A DNA stretch of 64,000 nt from CAYLLN01 sp964384375 (GTDB taxonomy: Bacteria > Planctomycetota > Planctomycetia > Pirellulales > Pirellulaceae). The stretch covers positions 1 to 64,000 of the forward strand of contig CAYLLN010000015.1 in assembly GCA_964384375.1 (NCBI GenBank), in the 5' to 3' direction. Position numbers and translations under genes: made by a program. The notes under the pieces were generated by a model, which ran no database searches, had not been told where the DNA came from, and saw only the letters and a list, made by a program, of their open reading frames with translations. Shown here piece after piece: positions 1-8,524 of the stretch; position 1 is the stretch's first letter; the number at the start of each line of letters is the position of its first letter.

Positions 1-562
1 TCGCCACGTCGAGCAGCAGCATGCCGCTCGCGTCGCTCACTTCGGTCGCCAGTTCACCGGTGAGGCGGCGGCGCACGTCGTCCTTCGGCAGAAGGACGTG
101 AACGGTTTTGTCGAAGTTTTTTGGCTCGTGGTTGCGGAGCCACAGGATCTTCGGCGCCGTGAAGCCGGTAAGGGCCGGATTGGCGACCATCTGAATCAGC
201 TTCTTCCGCCCGCCGGCGCGGTCCTCGATCTCCTCGCACTCCTCGGCCGTCCGCTGATCGTTCCACAGCAGGGCTCGCCGGACGACGTTGCCGTGCTTAT
301 CGAGAAACACCGACCCGTGCATCTGCCCGGAAAGGCCAATCGCTTTCACATCAGCCGGTTTGAGATTCGCCTTGGCGACGACCGCTTTGATCGTCGCGAC
401 AGTCGCTTGCCACCAGTCCTCCGGGTCTTGCTCGCTCCAGAGCGGCTGCGGGAAGTAACAGGGATAGGTCTGCGACGCGTCGGCCAGGATGTTCCCCGCC
501 TCGTCGATCGCCAGCGTCTTGGTCCCCGAAGTGCCGATATCGACGCCCAGAAATACGCTCAT
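1..562 (-). CDS. xylB: xylulokinase, 3' end cut by window edge
   Basis: FGGY-family sugar kinase that would phosphorylate D-xylulose to xylulose 5-phosphate in the cytoplasm. The 187 visible N-terminal residues begin MSVFLGVDIGTSGTKT, the family's first phosphate-binding loop, and continue with GLSGQMHG, WNDQRT and a TGF.APKILWLRNHEP segment, all typical of xylulokinase. The ATG is at 562. The rest of the protein (second half of the FGGY fold) lies beyond the left edge. The gene is transcribed away from the isochorismatase-like gene, so 563-693 is a shared upstream region. FGGY kinases overlap in substrate range, so another pentulose is possible; the motif set makes xylulokinase the best call. 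Confidence 0.88.
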   Translation of the reverse strand, partial: MSVFLGVDIGTSGTKTLAIDEAGNILADASQTYPCYFPQPLWSEQDPEDWWQATVATIKAVVAKANLKPADVKAIGLSGQMHGSVFLDKHGNVVRRALLWNDQRTAEECEEIEDRAGGRKKLIQMVANPALTGFTAPKILWLRNHEPKNFDKTVHVLLPKDDVRRRLTGELATEVSDASGMLLLDVA

Positions 563-693
563 GTTGCCGCTCCGCCATGATCCTTGGTGCGATTTCGAGA
601 AGTGGGGAGATTGTAATCCTTATGTGTCAGCCGCGGGAGTTGGGTAGCTTCGCGGGCGTGACGCATCGAGGCGGGCGGGCTATCCTGTTGCAC

Positions 694-1272
694 ATGGCAA
701 CCGCTCTCCCACGCAGTCCCGAACTCATGAACCGCGACGACGCGGCACTGCTCGTCGTCGATATGCAGGCGAAGCTCTTGCCGCTGATTGCCGGGAGCGA
801 GCGCGTCGTCTGGAACGTCCGGCGGCTGATCGACGGGGCGAAGATTCTGGGCGTGCCCGTGGCGGCCACCGAGCAATATCCCCAGGGGCTCGGTCCGACG
901 ACGACGGAGTTGAGTCAGCGGCTTGGTGCGATTCCGGCAAAGCTCGCGTTTAGCTGCGGCGAGTGCGGGGAGCTGTTCGCCCGCTGGCGCGACGAGGGGC
1001 GGTGGAAGATTCTCGTCTGCGGCATCGAGACGCACGTGTGCGTTGGACAGACGGTGCATGATCTCTTGGCTGAGGGTTTTCGCGTCTATGTCGCAGCCGA
1101 TGCGGTGGCGGCCCGCGGCACGATCGATCACGAAATCGCCTTGCGGCGGATGGACTCGTCCGGCGCGACGCTCACGACGACCGAAGCCGCCCTCTTCGAG
1201 TGGTGCGCCGTGGCCGGTACTCCCGAGTTCAAGCAAATCAGCCAGCTCGTGCGCGAGCAGCCGCCGGGCTGA
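694..1272 (+). CDS. isochorismatase-family cysteine hydrolase
   Basis: A 192-residue single-domain hydrolase of the isochorismatase/nicotinamidase fold. The expected Asp-Lys-Cys catalytic triad is visible: D23 in LLVVDMQ, K83 in PAKLAFS and C116 in CGIETHVCV. The family's cis-peptide region follows the IETHVC strand. An in-frame ATG exists upstream at 577, but it lies in the divergent promoter region and adds no recognisable sequence; the ATG at 694 starts a normal-length protein, and a second at 727 is possible. The substrate cannot be read from sequence: members hydrolyse isochorismate, nicotinamide, N-carbamoyl compounds or others. It converges on the next gene with only 12 bases between. 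Confidence 0.85.
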   Translation: MATALPRSPELMNRDDAALLVVDMQAKLLPLIAGSERVVWNVRRLIDGAKILGVPVAATEQYPQGLGPTTTELSQRLGAIPAKLAFSCGECGELFARWRDEGRWKILVCGIETHVCVGQTVHDLLAEGFRVYVAADAVAARGTIDHEIALRRMDSSGATLTTTEAALFEWCAVAGTPEFKQISQLVREQPPG

Positions 1273-1284
1273 TAGGACGCCGCG

Positions 1285-3807
1285 TCACTTCAGAATCGGC
1301 ACCAGGCTCCGCTGCTGGTCGGTCCAGAGAAGTTCTTTCTCGGGTTTCACCGTGAGCGGCTGAGCCATCAGTTCGACGTTCGGGTTGTGCCAGAACTCGT
1401 CGTTCCGCGTCATCAGAATCCAGTCCGAGCCGGTATCGCCATTGTCGTTCCCGTTCTCCCCTTCCTCGACGTGGAAAACCTTGGCCGGCATCTCGAACTT
1501 GCGCGACAGCGCCGCCACGACCGGTTCCAGATCGAGGTAGCGATTGCTGATGTGGACCGCAATGATGCCGACGGGCTCCCCCTTGGCGTTCTTCCGCAAA
1601 TGCCGCATGTACTGCTCAACCGCTTCTACGGTGAGGAGGTGGCCGGGAATGGCGTCGCCGCTGAACGCGTCGAGCACGATCAGGTCGTACCCTTGATCTT
1701 CCTCGCGTTCCATCCGAATGCGAGCGTCGCCGAGGACCACTTCTTTGTTGACTTCGGGCTTTTTATGGAAGTAGCTGAAATACTTCGACTGCATCGCCAC
1801 GACCTTTGGGTCGATGTCGTAAAAGCGATACGTGTCTCCCGCTTTGCCGTGTGTGATCATCGTTCCGGTCCCGAGGCCGATGACTCCCACCTTCATTCCT
1901 TGCCCGTCCAGCCGCGGGTACTCTGATGCCGCGAGGCCAACACCAGTGCTTGGCAGATAGTAGGTATTCGGATCAAGTTCGCGCGGCCAGTTCGGATCGG
2001 GATTCACGAGCTCCAGATCCCAGCTTTCGAGATCTTTTCGAACCTCGCCTCCTTCGGCATCGACCAGCACGACCTTCCCTTGTTCGATACGATCCGCCCG
2101 ATATTCCTTGGCTTGGCTTGAACCAGGCGCTCGGTAAAGCACGGCGTCTCCCGCTTCGATTGGCTGGCGGAACTGGAAGCCATGCAGGATGCGACCGTGG
2201 TACAGAGCGTAGCCGGCGTTGCTTGGATCGTCCTGATTCAGCTTCTTGACCGAAAGGACACCGTAGAAGTTGCGGGCGATCACCGTCCCCTCTTCGATCG
2301 GATCGTAGAGGGACTTGGCGACGAGCAGCACGGTGCCGGCGACGACGAAGGCCGCGGCCCACTGCGCGTATTCACGTCCCTTGAGCCAGGAAGCGCGGCC
2401 ATCGTTGGCAATGGCGATCCACGCGACGAGGAAGCCCGCGAGAATGCAAATCGCCAGCTCGAAGTGCGTCTTGAAGATGAAGGGGCAAAGGAGAGCAACA
2501 AAGATGCCGCCGAGCGCGCCGCCTGCCGAGATGAGCAGAAAATACATCGTCAGGTGTTTCGGCGCGGGTTTCGATTTGACGAGCTCGCCGTGGGCCACCA
2601 TGCAGATCAGGAACAGCACCGTCACATAGGCGACGGCCTGGGCGATGAGATTGTCGCCGTACGACTCCGTCGTCATCTCAAAAGAGAACTCCCAGGCGGG
2701 ATCGAACGCTTTCTGAATCGCCAAGTCGATCTTCTCAACTAGCCAGCTCACGCCAGCCATCGTCTTGTCGAACGCGAGCGTGAAGGTGAGCGGGGTCTTC
2801 AGCTTGAGCGGCGCCTGAACCCAGGTGAAAAATTCATCGACGGCCGACACGTTGTTCAGTGCCGAGAGGAGCAAGATGCCGACGATGGCGAGCGGACCCC
2901 AAAAGCGGCGCACATACCAGCGTTCGCTGTCGAAGCAGATGATGAGCGAAATGAGGTACAGGCTGAGCGGGACGATCCACATCAGCGGATTTACCGTGAT
3001 GTCCTGGCAAACCTGGTTCGTGAACGACATCAGCGACGCCGTTCCTAGGGCCGCGAGGAGCACCCAGCCAATCATCAGCAAGCCGGAGGGAGGGGGCGCG
3101 TCGTCGATTGGCTGATCGAATACGGGGCGGATCGACTCGGGGAGCTTGGCGACGACTTCGGCCTTCTGGCGTTCGTCCTCGGAGAGTCGCCAGACGCCGA
3201 GCGCCATAATAGAGATGAGCGCCGCAAACAGGACAAAGCCGAGCGACCAGAGCGAGCCTTGCATCCTGACCGTGAGCAGGATCTCGAACAGGAACGGGTA
3301 CGTGAGCAGAGCCGCCAGCGAACCGACGTTCGAGAGTGCGTAAAGGCGATACGGCGAGCGGCCGGGGTAAGCCTGAGAGAACCACGCCTGAATCAGTGGG
3401 CCGGTCGAGGAGAGGATGAAGTAGGTCGGGCCGACTTTCGCCAAGAGGAGCAGGATGATTCGCCATTCAGGGATCGAACCGTCGGCAGGTTTCCAGAAGT
3501 CGCCCGGCGTGATCGGTAGCGTGAAGAGGGCCAGCAGTAAGAGGCCGGTGTGGACCAGCGGCTGACGGGCGAGCGGCACGTAGCGGATGAGCAGGTGGGC
3601 GTAGGTATAGCCGCCGAGCAGGGCGACCTGGAAGAAGAGGAGCGCCGTCGTCCAGACCGCGGGGCTGCCGCCAAACCATGGCAGGATGGTCTTGCTGATG
3701 ACCGGCTGGACCTGAAACAGGAGGAAGGCGCTGACGAAGATCGTCGCCGCCGACCACCACGCCAGGCCCGCAGACCGCCCCGCCGTCACACTCGTCATCG
3801 CCGGCAC
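1285..3807 (-). CDS. membrane protein fused to spermidine-synthase-like methyltransferase-fold domain
   Basis: An 840-residue fusion. About the first 480 residues are a polytopic membrane region with roughly ten to twelve hydrophobic helices, starting with a helix containing FVSAFLLFQVQPVISKT. The C-terminal part carries the spermidine-synthase signature: a LYHGRILHGFQ segment, a TYYLPSTGVGL segment, the SAM-type glycine loop GVIGLGTGTM (about residue 641) and YDLIVLDAFSGDAIP (about 713). A charged insert of about 50 residues separates the first two motifs. Such fusions are known in planctomycetes and proteobacteria, but their product is not established. Real polyamine synthesis is uncertain; the catalytic aspartate region is present (DAFSGDAIP). 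Confidence 0.85.
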   Translation of the reverse strand: MPAMTSVTAGRSAGLAWWSAATIFVSAFLLFQVQPVISKTILPWFGGSPAVWTTALLFFQVALLGGYTYAHLLIRYVPLARQPLVHTGLLLLALFTLPITPGDFWKPADGSIPEWRIILLLLAKVGPTYFILSSTGPLIQAWFSQAYPGRSPYRLYALSNVGSLAALLTYPFLFEILLTVRMQGSLWSLGFVLFAALISIMALGVWRLSEDERQKAEVVAKLPESIRPVFDQPIDDAPPPSGLLMIGWVLLAALGTASLMSFTNQVCQDITVNPLMWIVPLSLYLISLIICFDSERWYVRRFWGPLAIVGILLLSALNNVSAVDEFFTWVQAPLKLKTPLTFTLAFDKTMAGVSWLVEKIDLAIQKAFDPAWEFSFEMTTESYGDNLIAQAVAYVTVLFLICMVAHGELVKSKPAPKHLTMYFLLISAGGALGGIFVALLCPFIFKTHFELAICILAGFLVAWIAIANDGRASWLKGREYAQWAAAFVVAGTVLLVAKSLYDPIEEGTVIARNFYGVLSVKKLNQDDPSNAGYALYHGRILHGFQFRQPIEAGDAVLYRAPGSSQAKEYRADRIEQGKVVLVDAEGGEVRKDLESWDLELVNPDPNWPRELDPNTYYLPSTGVGLAASEYPRLDGQGMKVGVIGLGTGTMITHGKAGDTYRFYDIDPKVVAMQSKYFSYFHKKPEVNKEVVLGDARIRMEREEDQGYDLIVLDAFSGDAIPGHLLTVEAVEQYMRHLRKNAKGEPVGIIAVHISNRYLDLEPVVAALSRKFEMPAKVFHVEEGENGNDNGDTGSDWILMTRNDEFWHNPNVELMAQPLTVKPEKELLWTDQQRSLVPILK

Positions 3808-4115
3808 CTAGCCGAAGGAACAAAGAGGCACTTCGGCCTCTATTCGACGCCGCGGTCGCGCGGGCTTGCTGCCGGCAGAGGAATCGCCGGGCATGCCACG
3901 CGTGCGGAGGATGACGAAGCCGCCTAGGGGAATGAAGATAGCGGATGGGGGGGCGGCTGGCGAGCGGCAGGGATGATCGGCTGGGCTGCCATCGCCCCTC
4001 GACGGCTGGGCGAGTCGCCGGTATATTGCGTGGTTTGGTTGGGACACTGTGCTTTGATTGAGACACATTGCCCGGCCCGCAGGTATCTAGCCGAGACAAC
4101 TATCTAGCACGAGCC
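3808..4115. other. intergenic region between divergent genes
   Basis: About 308 bases without a convincing gene, between the start of the membrane/spermidine-synthase-like gene (minus) and rplU (plus). It should hold promoters for both. The only specific element I can point to is the rplU promoter candidate listed separately. Open frames here are short, overlap one another and lack recognisable protein features. Confidence 0.7.
3999..4027 (+). promoter_or_regulatory. candidate sigma-70-type promoter of rplU
   Basis: TCGACG (3999-4004, 4 of 6 match to the -35 consensus), a 17-base spacer, then TATATT (4022-4027, 5 of 6 match to -10). A start near 4034 would leave an 82-base leader before the rplU ATG. 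This is a pattern match only; planctomycete promoters are not well defined. Confidence 0.4.
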
Positions 4116-4430
4116 ATGTACGCGATTATTGCCACCGACGGACGCCAGTACAAAGTTGCCGAAGGTCAGGAAATTCAGGTCGATCTGCGCGACGAAGCCA
4201 AGGAAGGGGACAAGGTGACCTTCGACCGCGTGCTGCTCGTTTCAGGCAACGGCAGCGTGAAGGTCGGCCAGCCGGTGGTTGCCGGCGCGACCGTCACCGC
4301 CGAGGTGCTCGGCCAGGAGCTTGGCGACAAGGTTTACATTCAGAAGCACCGCCGCCGCAAGAACTTCCGCCGCCGCACCGGCCACCGCCAGGTGTTTACG
4401 CGAGTGCGGATTGAAACGATCGCCGGTTAA
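4116..4430 (+). CDS. rplU: 50S ribosomal protein L21
   Basis: Large-subunit ribosomal protein that binds 23S rRNA. The 104-residue length is normal for L21, and the sequence MYAIIATDGRQYKVAEGQ at the start and the basic HRRRKNFRRRTGHRQ segment near the end are diagnostic. Sixteen residues could be added from an upstream in-frame start at 4068, but the ATG at 4116 matches the conserved N-terminus exactly. In most bacteria rplU is followed at once by rpmA (L27). Here the next gene is on the other strand and no rpmA is visible, so L27 must be encoded elsewhere. Confidence 0.97.
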   Translation: MYAIIATDGRQYKVAEGQEIQVDLRDEAKEGDKVTFDRVLLVSGNGSVKVGQPVVAGATVTAEVLGQELGDKVYIQKHRRRKNFRRRTGHRQVFTRVRIETIAG

Positions 4431-4445
4431 TTGCTGGCAGATCTT

Positions 4446-4505
4446 TGTAGGGCAGGATTGATCCTGCCAAGCACGCATGCTTTCGGCAGGACAAGGCCCT
4501 TACGG
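4446..4505. repeat. degenerate GGCAGGA palindromic element
   Basis: A short palindrome (4451-4468: GGCAGGAT, TG, ATCCTGCC) followed by a GGCAGGACAAG unit and CTTACGGC. The order of parts matches the better preserved element at 25487-25555, so both look like members of one dispersed family. It lies just after rplU and could also act as a transcription barrier, though no T-run follows the stem. Confidence 0.6.
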
Positions 4506-4537
4506 CTACTCGCCGCGTGGAAGCGGCGGCTAGGCGA

Positions 4538-5980
4538 TTATTCTTCCCCCGCGATTCCGTACTGGTCGAGCTTTTTCTTGAGCGTCGTCCGGTGAATGCC
4601 AAGGACGCGCGCCGCCGAGGCGCATTGGCCGTGATGGCGGCGAATGGCCGCTTCCAGAAACGGCGGCTCGACGAGGGCGAGAAAATCGCTGTAGAGCGCG
4701 GCGCTCACGCCTGGCGTGCGGACACGCTGGGCGGCCCACTTGGCCACCAGGTCGCGAAGCTGCTGTTCGTCGGAATCGACTCCGGCTGGTGCGACTGGTG
4801 CGGCGCTGCTGCGGGAATCTGCCGGAATCACGGTCAGCGGCGCCATTGGTTCTGGCAGGTGCTCAGGCAAAATCACCCCGTCGCGCGCCATGATCAGAGC
4901 GTGCTCGACCGCGTTGCGTAGCTCGCGCACGTTGCCGTGCCACTCCCGGCTGGCGATCTCGTCGAGCGCCGCCTGCGAGACACGGCCGGCAGCGTTTCTT
5001 CCGGTGAACTTCTGAACGAAATAATCGACGAGCGGCGGAATGTCATCTTGGCGAGCGCGTAGCGGCGGCAGTTCGACGAGGAACGTCGCCAAGCGATAGT
5101 ACAAATCGAGGCGGAATTTGCCCTGCCGCACATCTTCGGCGAGGTTGCGGTGTGTCGCCGAGACGAGCCGAAAGCTCGTCGGCACGGGCTTGCCGCTGCC
5201 AACGGGAAGCACCTCGCCGTGCTCGAGCGCTCGTAAGAGCTTCACTTGAATCGGCGGCGGAATATCGGCCACTTCGTCGAGAAACAGCGTGCCCCCGCTG
5301 GCCTCGACCAGCAGCCCTTGCCGCGGCTGATCGGCTCCAGTGAACGCACCGCGAACGTGCCCGAATAGCTCGCTCTCGGCCAGTTGCGGGTTGAGGGCCG
5401 CGACATTCACAGCGACAAACGGACCGCTGGCACGTCGGCTGTAGCGGTGGATCGCCCGGGCGACGAGTTCCTTCCCCGTCCCGCTCTCGCCGGCCAAAAG
5501 CACACAGGCTTGTGACGGCGCGACGAGCGCAATCCGCTTAAAAACCTCCTGCATCGCCGCGGTGCGTCCCACCAGGCCATCGTCCGGTTGCACTATCGCC
5601 GGTTTGGCCGCAGGTAACTTGTGGTCGTCGAGCGCGCGGGCGATCAATCGCTCGATTTGAGCGAGATCGAACGGCTTGGCGACATAGTCGCTCGCACCAT
5701 GACGCACCGCTTCGACGGCTGTGGAAAGGTCGCCGTGCGCGGTCATGATGACCACCGGTGTGGCCGGCGCGAGCTCGCGCAGCTTCGCCAGCGCCATCAG
5801 GCCGTCGATGCCCGGCAGCCGCACGTCGAGCAAGACCAGGTCCGGCTGGCGACGCGCGGCGAGTTCCAGCCCCTGTTCGGCGGTCGCGGCGGTGGCGACC
5901 TCCAATCCCAGCCGCTTGCCGAGCTCGGCCAGGCCCCAGCAAATCGCTTCCTCGTCGTCGATCACCAAAAGTCGCGGCAT
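4538..5980 (-). CDS. sigma-54-dependent response regulator (NtrC type)
   Basis: A 480-residue transcription activator. Receiver domain at residues 1-120 with the acidic pocket DDEE near the start, phospho-acceptor D52 (LLDVRLPG) and K102. AAA+ domain with Walker A GESGTGK (164-170), the GAFTGA loop that contacts sigma-54 (211-216) and Walker B TLFLDEVAD (231-239). The Fis-type helix-turn-helix is at the C-terminus (CASAARVLGIHRTTLKKKL). The ATG at 5980 is chosen because it gives a complete receiver domain and shares its A with the TGA of the upstream kinase gene, a sign of translational coupling. It partners that kinase and should drive sigma-54 promoters; targets are unknown. Confidence 0.95.
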   Translation of the reverse strand: MPRLLVIDDEEAICWGLAELGKRLGLEVATAATAEQGLELAARRQPDLVLLDVRLPGIDGLMALAKLRELAPATPVVIMTAHGDLSTAVEAVRHGASDYVAKPFDLAQIERLIARALDDHKLPAAKPAIVQPDDGLVGRTAAMQEVFKRIALVAPSQACVLLAGESGTGKELVARAIHRYSRRASGPFVAVNVAALNPQLAESELFGHVRGAFTGADQPRQGLLVEASGGTLFLDEVADIPPPIQVKLLRALEHGEVLPVGSGKPVPTSFRLVSATHRNLAEDVRQGKFRLDLYYRLATFLVELPPLRARQDDIPPLVDYFVQKFTGRNAAGRVSQAALDEIASREWHGNVRELRNAVEHALIMARDGVILPEHLPEPMAPLTVIPADSRSSAAPVAPAGVDSDEQQLRDLVAKWAAQRVRTPGVSAALYSDFLALVEPPFLEAAIRRHHGQCASAARVLGIHRTTLKKKLDQYGIAGEE

Positions 5981-7425
5981 CAGGAAGCTCCGCTCGTCGG
6001 CAGGAGAGACAGTTCCAAGGGGAATTCGACAATGAACCACGTCCGGCTTTCGCGGCGGGTCCAGCGGATCGTCCCGCCGTGATCTTCTGCGATTCGGCGC
6101 GCGACGACGAGGCCCAGTCCTGTCCCTCCCGGCTTGTCGGTGGCAAACGGCTCGAATAGCCGATCTTGGATGGCCGGCGCGGGGCCGGGACCAGGATCCC
6201 CGATTTCCAGGCTCACACGCGACGAGTCGCTGCACGAAACTCGAACAAGAACGTCGCTCGCATCTTCCGTCGAAATTCCGCCTACCGTTGCCAGCGACTC
6301 TGTTTTCGCGAGCGATTGCGCCGTCGCCTGGACCGCGTTCGTCAGCAAATTGACGACCATCTGCCCGAGCGCCTCGTGATCGGCGAGTAGCGGGCAGCAA
6401 CGCCCCGGCAATTTGATGACGATCGCTGCACCCAGGTGCGCCGCCGCAGGCTGGACGAGTGCCGCGGCGTCGCAAACGACATCTCGCAAATCAACGACAA
6501 CACGCCGCTCCCCTGTCGGACGCCCCAAGGCGAGGAACCGCTGAATGTGCGACTCGATGAGGGCCAGTTGCCGGGCTGCGACTGCCAGAGGCTCGTCGTC
6601 CGCTTCACCGCCATGCGAACAGTCCCGTTTGTGCAGGTCGAGCGCCAATCGGCAGCCGGTGGCCGCGTTGCGAATCTGATGGGCGATCCCTGCGCCGAGC
6701 GTCCCCAGCGTACTGAGCCGCTCTTGCTGGCGAGTCTTGGTCTCATAGTCGGCGAGTTGCTCCGCCATGCGGTTCACGGCCAGTGCCAGGTCGCGGACCT
6801 CATCATCGCGCGGCGGGGTCGCGACGGGAGCAAAGTCTCCGGCAGCGATCTTCGCGACCTGCTGCTTCAACTGGGCGATGGGAGTCGTCACGCGGTAAGC
6901 AATCACCAGCGCGGCGACGGCGACGAGCAGTGCGGCCAAACCACCAGTGACCAGCGGCGGCCAGATTGCTGAAGTGTACGCGTCGCGCCGGGCCTCCTCG
7001 GGATAAAACACATGCAAGAGCTGCCGCGTCCCGCCGACCGGCCGCCGATCGAGCGTCACGATGCGCCGCAGGTATCGTCGCTCGCCGGCTAGTGCTACTT
7101 GCGTTTTCTTCAGATCTGCCCAGTTCACGTCCTCCGGGCGAACGAGCGGTCTAAGACTCTGGTCGCTCGCGGCCGTTGGCTCGCCCGCCAGCGACGAAAC
7201 GACGAACTGTGCCCCAGTCAGACCACTTGCTTGCCGCAGGACATTGTCTTCCAGCGGAAAGTTCGACGAAGCGAGTGTTGCCGCGACATCCGCAAGCTGA
7301 CGCTCCACCTGCTGTTCGACCCGGCGCGACGCCAACCACGCCGCCAGCGCGCTGGCCGTGCCAACGGCGAGCAACAAAATGCCCACCATCGGCAGCAGAA
7401 TCTGGCGGGCGAGGGGCCAGCGCAT
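5980..7425 (-). CDS. membrane sensor histidine kinase (NtrB/AtoS type)
   Basis: A 481-residue inner-membrane kinase. Two hydrophobic helices (about 9-30 and 155-177) flank a periplasmic region of about 125 residues. A HAMP-like linker (178-230) leads to the H-box with phospho-acceptor H249 in GAGIAHQIRNAATG; the usual glutamate after the histidine is a glutamine. The ATPase domain shows the N-box VVNLLTNAVQATAQ, GDPGPGPAP and the GGTGLGLVVARRIAEDHGG segment. The stop codon overlaps the start of the response regulator by one base, so the two proteins form a pair. The sensed signal is not evident. Confidence 0.93.
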   Translation of the reverse strand: MRWPLARQILLPMVGILLLAVGTASALAAWLASRRVEQQVERQLADVAATLASSNFPLEDNVLRQASGLTGAQFVVSSLAGEPTAASDQSLRPLVRPEDVNWADLKKTQVALAGERRYLRRIVTLDRRPVGGTRQLLHVFYPEEARRDAYTSAIWPPLVTGGLAALLVAVAALVIAYRVTTPIAQLKQQVAKIAAGDFAPVATPPRDDEVRDLALAVNRMAEQLADYETKTRQQERLSTLGTLGAGIAHQIRNAATGCRLALDLHKRDCSHGGEADDEPLAVAARQLALIESHIQRFLALGRPTGERRVVVDLRDVVCDAAALVQPAAAHLGAAIVIKLPGRCCPLLADHEALGQMVVNLLTNAVQATAQSLAKTESLATVGGISTEDASDVLVRVSCSDSSRVSLEIGDPGPGPAPAIQDRLFEPFATDKPGGTGLGLVVARRIAEDHGGTIRWTRRESRTWFIVEFPLELSLLPTSGAS

Positions 7426-7510
7426 GAAACGCGATCCAATGAAGTAAGTTCACACTCATCCTTAGCATACCTGGCGGACGGACCCGAATGCTCTGGCCAT
7501 GCCGGAGACG

Positions 7511-8461
7511 TCAATCGGAGGCCGTCAAAAGCTGCGATGATTCAGCACTAGCGTCCACTTCCCACAGCTCGAGCGACCGATCACTGCCGAGGGCGTCGAC
7601 AATGAAGACCACCTTCGACCCACTATGTCGTTGAGGCTGCATGAGGATGTAGCTGGGATTTTTGAATACCTGCCGCCGGTTGGTTCCATCCACGCCGACG
7701 AGCCATAGTCCTCGGGCATATTGACCGGCGTACAAAACGTCGGACTCGTTGTTAACCAGGAGCGGATAAGTACCCTCGGCGATGACGCGACGCTGCGCGG
7801 TGCTTCTTTCACGAATCCAAACTTGAGCATCCCATGTTGCTCCAAGCTGCCAGGAGTTTCCTTCATCCGCGACCAGCTCGGCCGCAGGCTCGCCAGCCGG
7901 CGTTTCCATCCCAGTTGCCAAATCCAATTCGACGAATTCCGCTCGCTGGCCAAGCCCTCCTTCCCAAGTGGAACGCAGAAAGCGAACTCGCTTGCCATCG
8001 GCCATGAACTGTGGATAAAAATCGTTCCCCCGTCTCGGTGCGGAAATCGGGCGCTGATGACTGCCGTCGGCGCTCATGATCCAAATTCGCCAACGGCCGT
8101 GATCTCGTTCCTGTCGTTGGTAAGCGATTCGCTCGCCATCCGGCGAAAATGCCGGCTGACCTTCGAAGTCATCGCTGCTGGTCAACTGCCGTGAGCCGCC
8201 CGTTGCCCGATCCCACACATAAATGTCGCCACGTCCGCTCCGGGGCGATGAATAGACAACACTGCTACCATCCAGAGTTGGACCTGGGCCGCCCCCAGGC
8301 CACGGCATGCTCCCACCGCGCCTCCAATCGTCGTAGCTGTCGCCGGCCGCCATGTTGGGAATGCGATCCCAGTTCAATAAGGACCATGCACCCCCTACGA
8401 CTAAGCCCAGGATACAAATCAGTGCGCAGCATACAGCGACAAGCAAAACGATTCGGTTCAT
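7511..8461 (-). CDS. membrane-anchored TolB-like beta-propeller protein
   Basis: A 316-residue protein with one N-terminal hydrophobic helix (about residues 4-26) and then repeats of the WD40-like/PD40 type: YSSPRSGRGDIYVWD, FSPDGERIAYQ and ADGKRVRFL are the visible blades. Proteins of this kind sit on the outer face of the inner membrane and usually act as binding scaffolds. It is not TolB itself: the Tol-Pal genes are not nearby and the N-terminal TolB domain is missing. It follows nuoD after 63 bases on the same strand, which may be coincidence. No enzymatic function can be assigned. Confidence 0.75.
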   Translation of the reverse strand: MNRIVLLVAVCCALICILGLVVGGAWSLLNWDRIPNMAAGDSYDDWRRGGSMPWPGGGPGPTLDGSSVVYSSPRSGRGDIYVWDRATGGSRQLTSSDDFEGQPAFSPDGERIAYQRQERDHGRWRIWIMSADGSHQRPISAPRRGNDFYPQFMADGKRVRFLRSTWEGGLGQRAEFVELDLATGMETPAGEPAAELVADEGNSWQLGATWDAQVWIRERSTAQRRVIAEGTYPLLVNNESDVLYAGQYARGLWLVGVDGTNRRQVFKNPSYILMQPQRHSGSKVVFIVDALGSDRSLELWEVDASAESSQLLTASD

Positions 8462-8524
8462 TCTTTCCCGGCCTCATGAATCGCCGGAACTTGGAGCCGG
8501 TGTGACTGCGTAGTCATGTCGCCC

